A stretch of 64,000 nucleotides of DNA from G965222505 sp965222505 (GTDB taxonomy: Bacteria > Bacteroidota > Rhodothermia > Rhodothermales > DATKEJ01). The position numbers and the translations under genes are program-made. Shown piece after piece: positions 34,901 to 41,641 of the stretch; position 1 is the stretch's first letter; each line of letters begins with the position of its first letter. The DNA lies in assembly GCA_965222505.1 (NCBI GenBank), contig OZ244956.1, positions 682,001-746,000 on the forward strand. Direction: 5' to 3'. The notes beneath the pieces were generated by a model. It made no database searches and had not been told where the DNA came from. It worked only from the letters and a program-made list of their open reading frames with translations.

Positions 34901-35623
34901 TTTACCCAGTTTACCTTCTCTCCAGCATTGGAAAAGCAAATTCCTCAGCGGTATCGGTTTACCCTTGGGCCTGTGCTGGAATTTACCCGTGTCAAGTCTG
35001 ACCCAGACCGCTTCATCGTCCAGGCCGGCATCGCCGACCGCATATTTGAGGAAGACCAGTATTTTGCCGGTGTACAAAGCACCCTCACCATCGAGAACCG
35101 GGATCACCCCCTAAATCCCAAACAAGGGTATCATTGGACCAATGATGTACGTGTCAATGCAGGAATAGAACATGCAACGGAATCCTATGCACAGATGGCC
35201 TCGGCCCTATCCCTGTATTTCTCACCTAGTACCTCGCCGCAGATCACCTTTGCTGCCCGTGCCGGTATTGCCCATACCCTTGGGGATTTCCCGTTCTACC
35301 GGGCCAATACGCTGGGCAGCAAGTCGAACCTCCGAGGCTATTCAAGCACGCGCTTCGCCGGGCGAACGGCTACCTTTCAGAACCTGGATCTTCGCCTCAA
35401 ACTCCTCAGTTTCTCGGCACATTTAGCAAGCGGAGAAATGGGTGTACTCGGCTTTTTCGACAATGGACGGGTCTGGACGGATGATGAAGATTCTGACGTA
35501 TGGCACAACAGCTACGGCGGGGGAATTTGGTTTAACCTGTTCGACCGTGCCATCCTGGCCGCCACCGTTGGGATTTCGGATGAGAACACCCTGTTTGGTG
35601 TGAAACTCGGCTTCCTGTATTAG
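31973..35623 (+). CDS. Outer-membrane lipoprotein: metallophosphoesterase + kinase-like domain + BamA-type barrel
   Basis: 1216 residues. The lipoprotein signal is MNRLHLFFACSMVFFLAAC. Residues about 40-350 are a calcineurin-like phosphoesterase: LFLGDNVQP, PGDRDWAD (in place of GNHD), VVGHHPLYSNG and a degenerate ASHGYSLQ where GHxH is expected. Residues about 420-760 hold a second domain with LLSDWDRHIDQWRW near 600 and PIPRDRDQAF near 623. The DRH and DxD pattern recalls HipA/CotH/Fam20-type atypical kinases; this is inference. From about 885 a surface-antigen (Omp85) barrel runs to the C-terminus (NTLGSKSNLRGYSSTRFAG, WFNLFDRAILAATVG). Related fusions exist in Bacteroidota, but their function is not established to my knowledge. 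It overlaps the convergent DinB gene stop by 4 bp. Confidence 0.85.
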   Translation: MNRLHLFFACSMVFFLAACSTSNLYIKSSTQSAPSLPQLELEYQVFLVGNAGLPALDTPAPALDLLRTQLLQAPKKSAVLFLGDNVQPIGLPDSAAADRRTAEQRLIRVLDTVKDYPGKVIFTPGDRDWADTGFDGLKAVQRQEAFVEAYLDRGNTFLPDNGFPGPHEVRLTKDIRLIVLDTQWWITPHEKPYGDAGDYEIEEAGDVLLELDDIIKRHRKRHLLVVGHHPLYSNGREGGYFPPRRHLLPLPIVGSIYPLYRGIFGRRQDLSHPQYTIMRHGLEEVFQHHEGLVYAASHGYSLQYFNQHNQHYLVSGSAVDPNFVAAGRGATFTASKHGFLVLNYYTDGSVWLEARGTEPDTGEHKILFRKQLEGPATDRVDQDLPAADATFPSYADSTRTVAPNANYKAGFFRRFFLGQHRRDAWATEVNVPYLDLGTEAGGLTPIKRGGGLQSTSLRLRGADGHQYVLRSVDKDPGKALSGPLQKSLAADIARDQTSSQHPFGAYIVPPLADAAGIYHANPKMVYVPKDPRLGVYNEAIGGLLMLFEERPNKDMSHAPHFGRSNAVVGAPDMYRAVTRDNDHSVDQLFFARSRLFDMLLSDWDRHIDQWRWASFKKDGKTRYRPIPRDRDQAFNRMNGVPGLVKPFTKWQDFRENYGALKGLTFNGREQDHRFTAALSREDWIEIADSLKMQLTDAVVEDAFRQWPQPIYDLHGEELTAIFKKRRDRLPEIAEQFYRMHAQAVDVVGSNKHERFEVNHLNDRETEVVMYKTSKKGTIREALYRRRFNRDDTDEIRLYGLDGRDRFMISGPGKGIKVRAIGGAGEDTFLDESTAGHTRYYDGVTGNEITTGPKSKTILSPEPANNAYDGVFEYDLTRPNVFFEFDQDDGLFLGGGVQLTRQGFRKDPFARQHTLAGNVSFTGAINLKYAGRFVGALGNWDLDLDANALLPGSFRNFYGLGNETTNTEGDEEFYRARFTQFTFSPALEKQIPQRYRFTLGPVLEFTRVKSDPDRFIVQAGIADRIFEEDQYFAGVQSTLTIENRDHPLNPKQGYHWTNDVRVNAGIEHATESYAQMASALSLYFSPSTSPQITFAARAGIAHTLGDFPFYRANTLGSKSNLRGYSSTRFAGRTATFQNLDLRLKLLSFSAHLASGEMGVLGFFDNGRVWTDDEDSDVWHNSYGGGIWFNLFDRAILAATVGISDENTLFGVKLGFLY

Positions 35624-36204
35624 ACCCCACTTTTAGGCATTTGCGTTTGAAGTTCGAGTACCCGTTGCGCTTGCAAGAGGTGCCGCATATCGTGGTTCAC
35701 AACGATCTGTATGGCATCTCCCAATTTGAAGCGCAGGAGGGGACCAATGGCAGAATTGATCCTGATTTTCCCGATATCAACACTGCGGCTTTTCTCAATG
35801 AGTGCAACCACCTCTCTGCCCCGATCCAGGTATTCGTTCAACACCGTACGGGCATCCAACCTGGCATTTTCTGGATTGAGCTTGCCAAAAGTTTTGACCT
35901 TCTTGTTTATTTGATCGGGGTGCATGCGCGTATAGAGTTTCCGCCCGAAATAACCCGGCTTATAGTTTGCCGTTGGGGCATGCGCACCCGATTTCCCAAG
36001 CACACGATGCATTTCCCCCACATAGTGCCGATTGGTCAGGTTGAGGTGCTGAATGCACTCGGCAACACTCCACCGTTGGGCATCCGGTTTCCAAAGTAAT
36101 TCCTCATCGGATAGCAGGACGAACAGGGTTTCGACGGTTTCCACATTGGCCTGTGCAGCAGCAGAGAAAGTGTCCAGCAAGGGAGCAACAGCAAGGGTGG
36201 ACAT
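35620..36204 (-). CDS. DinB-superfamily protein
   Basis: 194 residues forming a four-helix DinB/YfiT-like bundle. The first metal His is in SVAECIQHLNLTNRHYV, and the C-terminal helix VNHDMRHLLQAQRVLEL supplies the other two. Family members are zinc- or nickel-dependent enzymes, often thiol (bacillithiol/mycothiol-type) transferases or hydrolases, or are of unknown function. The middle segment (YFGRKLYTRMHPDQINKKVKTFGKL) is common in Bacteroidota members. Its stop shares TTAG with the stop of the convergent barrel protein. It stands alone, 57 bp before the LOG gene start on the same strand side. Confidence 0.8.
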   Translation of the reverse strand: MSTLAVAPLLDTFSAAAQANVETVETLFVLLSDEELLWKPDAQRWSVAECIQHLNLTNRHYVGEMHRVLGKSGAHAPTANYKPGYFGRKLYTRMHPDQINKKVKTFGKLNPENARLDARTVLNEYLDRGREVVALIEKSRSVDIGKIRINSAIGPLLRFKLGDAIQIVVNHDMRHLLQAQRVLELQTQMPKSGV

Positions 36205-36260
36205 GGGGGTATGGGATTGGTGATTGAATATTCTACTTCAACAATACCGATCAAAGGTTT

Positions 36261-37394
36261 TTATTGTTGCGCTGCGTATGCGTCAATTCTTCGGACCACC
36301 TCATTGGGATCATCTGTAATGCTTAGCCACTGAGCATATTCCCGACCAGCGGCCAGTTGGGAGAGCAATCCGTATACGGGTTTGGTTGATTTCCAATAGC
36401 TTTCCCCAAAGAAGATCATCGGACTCACGACGCCGTGCACCTTATAGTGGTTTTGGGTCGCATCCTGAAAAACTTCCTGTATGGTACCCGCACTGCCGGG
36501 GACGAAGATCACGCCATGCCTAGCGACCGTTAAGATCCCATCTTCTCGCACGCTGTTGGCAAAGTATTTCGCGATATGGGTAGCAAATGCCGTGGGCGGT
36601 TCATGGCCGTACAGCCAGGTCGGTACCCCGAGGCTACGCGGAAGTTTGCCAGTGGCATCAGCAAGCAAAGGAAAGCGGTCTCGTACCGCAAAAGCGGCTT
36701 CCATCCAGACCGGTTGTGGACTGTACCCCGGGGCAACCCCAAGCATATCAACTGCGGTTACCAATTCCTCATCGGGCCGGTTCGCAAACCAGGCACCCAC
36801 ATGCGTGGCTTCCATTGCTCCCGGTCCTCCTCCACTAACCATCAAATACCCTTTTCGTGTAAGGGTACAGGCAATCCGGGCCGTGATGAGATAGTCTGGA
36901 TCGGTTCGTTTGAGGGCATGCCCCCCCATGATTCCTACGACCTGCTCGCCAGCAATGAACTCTTCAAGGGCATCGGTTATGGCATGGTCGTGCAACCGCC
37001 GGGCCAGGGTTTCCCGAATGCTCGGTGGATTCCCGGCCCCTGTCTTCAGAAAATGCTGATAGATCCGGTGATCAAGGGTATGGAGATAACTTTCCGGGCG
37101 TCCGAGCTGATAATCGCCCAGCAGTTCTTCCGGGGTGTAGAGGGCATTCCGATGCGTAGAATAGGGCACATTGTTGAGCCGTGGAAAGATCAATGCCCCC
37201 TTCGCGACCAGTTGGTCCATCACCCCCGTTGCAAAGATACAGCCCAGGAACAGGGCATCGGTCACCTCCCTGTGCAACAATTCCTCGCTATGCCCACTCA
37301 GATCAAGCGCCTGGAGCACAACCCCGCATAGATTCCCCTCGGCCTCCAGGTGCGCCTCAAGCGCGGACAAGGACTCAAGCTCAACTGGAGGCAT
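36261..37394 (-). CDS. LOG-family (lysine decarboxylase-like) nucleotide-binding protein
   Basis: 377 residues. The Rossmann-like LOG core spans about 150-345. It has YLMVSGGGPGAMEATHVGAW, matching the PGGxGTxxE-type phosphate loop region, and FVPGSAGTIQEVFQDATQNHY, the substrate-binding Glu motif. LOG proteins cleave nucleoside 5'-monophosphates to free base and ribose phosphate; cytokinin activation is the best-known role. About 130 extra N-terminal residues precede the core, so it is longer than typical about 190-residue LOG enzymes and fits the long Rossmann-fold subgroup. It sits between DinB and a periplasmic foldase gene, with no obvious functional link. Confidence 0.8.
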   Translation of the reverse strand: MPPVELESLSALEAHLEAEGNLCGVVLQALDLSGHSEELLHREVTDALFLGCIFATGVMDQLVAKGALIFPRLNNVPYSTHRNALYTPEELLGDYQLGRPESYLHTLDHRIYQHFLKTGAGNPPSIRETLARRLHDHAITDALEEFIAGEQVVGIMGGHALKRTDPDYLITARIACTLTRKGYLMVSGGGPGAMEATHVGAWFANRPDEELVTAVDMLGVAPGYSPQPVWMEAAFAVRDRFPLLADATGKLPRSLGVPTWLYGHEPPTAFATHIAKYFANSVREDGILTVARHGVIFVPGSAGTIQEVFQDATQNHYKVHGVVSPMIFFGESYWKSTKPVYGLLSQLAAGREYAQWLSITDDPNEVVRRIDAYAAQQ

Positions 37395-37409
37395 GGAGAT
37401 TGGAGGTTT

Positions 37410-38444
37410 TTACCCTTCGAGATCCACCTGGACGATCTCCGGGTTAATCCGGACCGTGGTTTTTTCCAGCAGGCCGGTCTCCAGGGCTTTGGCGGCATCC
37501 CGTTCCTGAACGGCCTGATATTCTTCCATGGCCTTCTCGGTGGTCATGGTGTCGTCTGTTCGGCGGTCGATGAGCCGGATGATGTGGTACCCGAATTGGG
37601 TCTCAACAAGCTCAGGATAAATGGTCCCGTTTTCTTCCAAAGAGAACGTGGCTGTTTCAAACGGCTTGACCATGACGCCCCGCTTAAAGAACGGCAATTC
37701 ACCCCCTGCCTGGGCGCTCCCCGGATCTCCGCTGTGCCGACGCGCCAGTTCCGCAAATTCCGCACCGGATTTGACGCTATCCAGAACCGTTTCAGCCAGT
37801 TGCTTAACACGGGTACGGGTGCTATCGGCGGCATCTTCAGGCACCAGAAGCAGGATATGCTGGGCTTTCCGTTCCTCGGCGTGTTCGGCCCGGTACTGTT
37901 CCACATCTTCAGCTGCTGGTTCGGGCATGCTTTCACTCACTTCAACCCGAAGTTTCTCCATACAGAGTTGATCGGCAAAAAGCTGCTTTACATCGGCTTC
38001 GGTCTCCCCGCGGGAGGCCAGATCAGCAAGGTAGGCTTGTTCATCGAGGAATTGCCCTTTGTATTGGGCCAGGATGGCATCCACCCGCCCAGAATCCGGT
38101 TGCAGCCCCCGGCTTTTGGCCTCTTCGAGCAGCACAAACCGGCGGATGTTTTGCGTCAGGATGTCCCGTTTGATGGCCTGGGCTTGCGTGGGGTCCAACA
38201 TGACCTGCGGAAATTGCCGCGTCAGGTTTTGGATTTGCAGGGAAAAGCGATTGGCATACAGGGTATCTGTGCCCGTCCCGGCATCGATCACCATAGCCAA
38301 GGAGGAATCCGTGAGGGCAGGACCAATAGTATAGGCCGGACCTTCAACGGTCTGCGCAGTTGTAGCGGCATCACCACCACAAGCAGAAAGTCCAAACGCA
38401 ATGAGCGTACACAGGAGTACCAGGCGGGGGAAATTATGGGACAT
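37410..38444 (-). CDS. Peptidyl-prolyl isomerase lipoprotein (SurA/PpiC type)
   Basis: 344 residues. The lipoprotein signal MSHNFPRLVLLCTLIAFGLSAC anchors it in the periplasm. An N-terminal SurA-like helical chaperone part (RFSLQIQNLTRQFPQVMLD, IKRDILTQNIRRFVLLEEAKSRG) is followed by a parvulin rotamase domain. The latter includes RKAQHILLLV, GAEFAELARRHSGDPGSAQAGGELPFFKRG, TFSLEENGTIYPELVETQFG and YHIIRL. It catalyses cis-trans proline isomerisation and probably helps outer-membrane proteins fold, many of which are encoded in this window. The start is just downstream of a GTGATTG-type heptad run and of clpP, which is transcribed in the same direction. Confidence 0.88.
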   Translation of the reverse strand: MSHNFPRLVLLCTLIAFGLSACGGDAATTAQTVEGPAYTIGPALTDSSLAMVIDAGTGTDTLYANRFSLQIQNLTRQFPQVMLDPTQAQAIKRDILTQNIRRFVLLEEAKSRGLQPDSGRVDAILAQYKGQFLDEQAYLADLASRGETEADVKQLFADQLCMEKLRVEVSESMPEPAAEDVEQYRAEHAEERKAQHILLLVPEDAADSTRTRVKQLAETVLDSVKSGAEFAELARRHSGDPGSAQAGGELPFFKRGVMVKPFETATFSLEENGTIYPELVETQFGYHIIRLIDRRTDDTMTTEKAMEEYQAVQERDAAKALETGLLEKTTVRINPEIVQVDLEG

Positions 38445-38462
38445 ATTCGAGGGGATTGATTT

Positions 38463-38504
38463 GTGATTGGTAATTTGTCATCGTCGGGCACAAATCACCA
38501 ATAA
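38463..38504. repeat. Heptad repeat run (GTGATTG type)
   Basis: GTGATTG, GTAATTT and GTCATCG are in 7-bp phase. After a short spacer come CAAATCA and CCAATAA in the opposite sense. The run fills the gap between the clpP stop and the foldase start and uses the same units as 60825-60909. Confidence 0.65.
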
Positions 38505-38505
38505 T

Positions 38506-39195
38506 TTAGTCGTTTTTGGACTTGAGCTCCTGGGGCGTCAGCACGTTGTCGATGAGTCCGTAGTCCTTGGCATCCTGGGCGCTGAGCCAGTAGTTGCGGT
38601 CGGCATCGCGTTCGAGTTCTTCGACGGTTTTGCCGGAATGCGAGGCCAGAACTTCGTTGAGCCGCTGTTTGATCCAGAGGATTTCCCGTGCCTGAATTTC
38701 AATATCTGAGGCTTGCCCCTCTGCCCCGCCGAGAGGCTGATGAATCATAATCCGTGCATTGGGCAGGGCCCCGCGCTTGCCTTTTTCACCGGCGGTGAGC
38801 AGGACAGCCCCCATGGAGGCCGCGAGGCCAACACAGATGGTGGATACGTCCGGGCTGATGTATTGCATGGTGTCATAGATCCCAAGCCCGCTATACACCA
38901 CACCACCCGGCGAGTTGATGTACATGTTGATGTCCCGCTCCGGATCATCGCTGGTCAGGTAGAGCAACTGAGCCACAATGAGGTTTGCAACCTGATCGTT
39001 GACGGGGGTACCCAGAATCACAATTCGTTCCTTGAGCAACCGACTAAAAATGTCGTAGGCGCGTTCGCCACGGGTGGTTTGCTCAACGACCATCGGTACG
39101 AGACCGGCGATGGAATGCTCGCGAAATGGACCGCTGTAGATACTGCTCGGCACCGAAGTGATGCCTTTACAAAACTTTACAAAATCGTCTACCAT
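38506..39195 (-). CDS. clpP: ATP-dependent Clp protease proteolytic subunit
   Basis: 229 residues with the full catalytic triad: Ser127 in GLAASMGAVLL, His152 in IMIHQPLGG, and Asp199 in ERDADRNYWLSAQDA. The conserved ERIVILGTPVNDQVANLIVAQLLYL and MYINSPGGVV segments are present. It has about 35 residues before the fold, a leader slightly longer than in E. coli and probably removed by self-processing. With ClpX or ClpA it degrades folded proteins in the cytoplasm. Upstream on the same strand lies tig; the usual tig-clpP neighbourhood is broken here by a dead transposase at 39393-39973. clpX is not in the window. Confidence 0.96.
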   Translation of the reverse strand: MVDDFVKFCKGITSVPSSIYSGPFREHSIAGLVPMVVEQTTRGERAYDIFSRLLKERIVILGTPVNDQVANLIVAQLLYLTSDDPERDINMYINSPGGVVYSGLGIYDTMQYISPDVSTICVGLAASMGAVLLTAGEKGKRGALPNARIMIHQPLGGAEGQASDIEIQAREILWIKQRLNEVLASHSGKTVEELERDADRNYWLSAQDAKDYGLIDNVLTPQELKSKND

Positions 39196-39284
39196 AATAC
39201 CAGGTTTGCAGGTTCGGAGAATGGATCAATTCGCCCTGTCAAGTCGGGACTCCCGTGCAACCGGGCAGGTGCGAGGCATGTTCC

Positions 39285-39326
39285 GGGGAACGTTCTACGT
39301 GCGACGTTCTATGTTCTACGTTTCTT
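39285..39326. repeat. Heptad repeat run (GTTCTAC type)
   Basis: Six phased 7-mers, among them GTTCTAC (twice), GTGCGAC and GTTCTAT, upstream of clpP. The inverse complement of the same units occurs at 40057-40077, on the other side of the transposase remnant. Confidence 0.7.
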
Positions 39327-39392
39327 TGTCCCAACTATGGGCACTAGGTAATACTGGTTAATAGAAGTCGTATCTTGCCGGGCAAAAACACT

Positions 39393-39973
39393 ATGGCCCG
39401 ACAAACGACCAAGTTTAGCCTGCCCCAACAGGCACGCCGTTCTTTGAATGACATGCTCCATAAAGGGGTTCATTCGGCCCGTAAGCTTAACCGAGCACGG
39501 ATTTTGCTCAAACTCGACCAGGGACTCAAGCCCCCACAGGTTGCCCAAGAGGTCGGCGTCTGCCTGGCCACGGTCTACAACATCCGTAACAAGGCCACCA
39601 AGACCTCATGGCTACAGAGCCTTGAAGAGGCCCCGCGCTCGGATCATCCCATTGGCACAAGAACGCGCTCGGGTGACTGCCTTGGCCTGCACAACACCGC
39701 CTGAAGGCTATGCCAGATGATCACTCAGATTGTTGGCCGACCGCGCCGAAGAAGGCTTCTTGGCTCAACATGGCAGAAATTGAGATCAACGTCATCGTGC
39801 GTCAGGCCCTGAGGGGTCGGCATATTGGTAGCATCGAAATGATGTCGTCGATTATGGAGCATTTAGTCAAAGAACGTAACGAAAAGCGAGCCAAGGTCAA
39901 CTGGCAGTTTACACCCGAGCAGGCTCGCGAAAAACTCAGCCGGCATTACAACCGGATATTGTCAAAAAAATAG
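39393..39973 (+). pseudogene. IS630-family transposase remnant with internal deletion
   Basis: The first part encodes an IS630-type N-terminus (SLPQQARRSLNDMLHKGVHSARKL, then VAQEVGVCLATVYNIRNKA). The last part encodes a C-terminus (KKASWLNMAEIEINVIVRQAL, then AKVNWQFTPEQAREKLSRHYN). Between them the frame shifts, a likely Trp codon has become TGA (39718-39720), and the segment with the first two catalytic Asp residues is missing. The ORFs at 39375-39704 and 39710-39973 are two pieces of this dead gene. It is a different IS630 subgroup from the element at 14042-17796. It lies between tig and clpP on the opposite strand. I found no convincing terminal repeats. Confidence 0.8.
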
Positions 39974-40056
39974 TCTGACACAACACTAGGCCCTGTAATG
40001 TGCTTCGAGCCGATCGCGGCCCTCTGGGATTCACTCCTAGATTTTATCGATCCAAC

Positions 40057-40077
40057 GTAGAACGTCGCACGTAGAAT
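40057..40077. repeat. Heptad repeat run (GTAGAAC type)
   Basis: Three phased 7-mers, GTAGAAC, GTCGCAC and GTAGAAT, immediately past the tig stop. They are the reverse complement of the units at 39292-39319. Confidence 0.7.
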
Positions 40078-40078
40078 G

Positions 40079-41410
40079 TTAATCGGCTTCAGCCGATTCT
40101 TGTTCTTTCTCGAAGTCCTCGCGGGATTTTTCTACGACGTTGAACTTTTCGAAGAGGGCGTCGAAGATTTTCTGGTTGATCAGGCGCGTTTCGAGGTTTT
40201 CCATCATGTTCATCTGCTCGAAGAAATTCCGCATCATCTCCCCGCTCACCTCGGATTTATCCCCGGCCATTTCATCGAAATAAGCGCTCAGGTCCTCTTC
40301 GGTTACGTCCAGCCCCTCCAGTTCCACGAAATGATCTTTGATCAACATCCACCGGACCATTGCTTCGGCTTCTTCCCGGTTTTGCTCCCGGAAACCGGTG
40401 ATGTCAAAATCTTCTGGCAGGTTGCCTTCATTGCGTTGACGCACATCGTCTACAAAGGCATCCAGAAAGCGCTCAACAGCCGCCGTGGGCACTGGCACCG
40501 GATGTAAGGCATTCATGCGGTTGATGATCCGGTCTTCCAGGTTTTTGCGTGAGGCATTCTCCCACCGGGATTCCAACTCATCACGGATATCAACCTTGAG
40601 GGCTTCAAGGGTCTCCATCCTGCCTTCAGAAACGTCAGCAGCAAACTCATCACCAATCTCCGGCAACTCCCGGCGCTTGATGTCTTTGATGGTCACGGAA
40701 AACGGGGAGCGCTCTGGTTCTTCCCCCTCAGCCGGTGGTGCTTGATCCGGGGTGGGTAACATCACCCGTACCACATCGTCAATGGCTTTCCCGAGAAGTG
40801 CAACCTTGACCTCTTCATCCAGGCCGGGATCGTTCAGGAACAGCGCGGCATCCTCTTGCTTCTCGCCAATGATCGGCGTTCCGCTTTCGGGGTCGAGCCG
40901 CTGGATGTCCATGATCACCTGATCTTCTTCGCCAACCGGGCCTTCGTGCGGTACGAGTTCGGCGTATTGGTCCTGGAGGTTTTCCAACTCATGTTGGATA
41001 TCCTCGTCGGTCACTTCATGCACCAGCTTGGAAATGGATTCCTTCGACAGATCAACCAACGCAATCGGTGGCCGAACCCCAAACCTGACGACGGCTTCAA
41101 GGTCCCCTTCCGGTTCATATTCCAGCTTTGTAATGGTAGGGGCACCCAGTACCGAATACGCCTCGGCTTGCATGACTTCCTCCTCGTAGGTCTCCTGCAC
41201 GAGATTGTCTACAACTTCAATGGCTACGGCCTTGCCATGCAGCTTTTTGACCAGCGACATCGGAACGCGGCCCGGCCGGAAACCCTTCATTTGTACGTGC
41301 GGCCGGTATTTGCGGAGGGCCTTGTCAATGTGCGGGGCCAGGCTCTCGGACGTAGCCTTGATTTCAAGTTCAAACTCTACCGGTGTAACTTCGGTGATCG
41401 TCGTTTCCAT
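40079..41410 (-). CDS. tig: Trigger factor, ribosome-associated chaperone
   Basis: The ATG at 41410 (METTITEVTPVEFELEI) is the family start. A 60-codon upstream extension to 41590 covers a terminator hairpin and is not protein. 443 residues. The ribosome-docking signature is GFRPGRVPMSLVKKLHGKAV. The central PPIase-like domain has VGEEDQVIMDIQRLD and FAADVSE near its end. The long helical C-terminal chaperone arms (LEDRIINRMNALHPVPVP; REQNREEAEAMVRWMLIKDHF) are complete. It binds nascent chains at the tunnel exit and has prolyl isomerase activity. The C-terminus ends in an acidic/basic tail. It is expected to be co-transcribed with clpP, but a transposase remnant now separates them. Confidence 0.95.
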   Translation of the reverse strand: METTITEVTPVEFELEIKATSESLAPHIDKALRKYRPHVQMKGFRPGRVPMSLVKKLHGKAVAIEVVDNLVQETYEEEVMQAEAYSVLGAPTITKLEYEPEGDLEAVVRFGVRPPIALVDLSKESISKLVHEVTDEDIQHELENLQDQYAELVPHEGPVGEEDQVIMDIQRLDPESGTPIIGEKQEDAALFLNDPGLDEEVKVALLGKAIDDVVRVMLPTPDQAPPAEGEEPERSPFSVTIKDIKRRELPEIGDEFAADVSEGRMETLEALKVDIRDELESRWENASRKNLEDRIINRMNALHPVPVPTAAVERFLDAFVDDVRQRNEGNLPEDFDITGFREQNREEAEAMVRWMLIKDHFVELEGLDVTEEDLSAYFDEMAGDKSEVSGEMMRNFFEQMNMMENLETRLINQKIFDALFEKFNVVEKSREDFEKEQESAEAD

Positions 41411-41548
41411 TGGGCGATTTATGTTGTGCCTATCCCAGACCTCATGCCATGATCGTGTTGCGTGATTTATTCCTGGATCACGAAAGTCACACACACAGTC
41501 GGTGGCACATGTGTGGGGGCACCAGTGTTGGGTTTCCAAAGAAAAAGC

Positions 41549-41580
41549 AAGACGCGAACCTGCAATGAGATTCGCGTCTT
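41549..41580 (-). terminator. Rho-independent terminator after the protease-barrel gene
   Basis: AAGACGCGAA and TTCGCGTCTT form a perfect 10-bp stem with a 12-nt loop. On the minus strand it is followed by TTGCTTTTTC. It lies about 60 bp past the stop of the gene at 41642-44947 and upstream of tig, so it should insulate the two. Confidence 0.75.
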
Positions 41581-41641
41581 TGTAAAGCATTGTAAGATAG
41601 CCGATTCCGCCCGGTTGGGCAATGCCGGTTGAACCCTGGTA

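Noticed and set aside
41411..41590. 60-codon N-terminal extension of trigger factor
   Set aside because: It would read through a strong terminator hairpin. The METTITE start matches the family.
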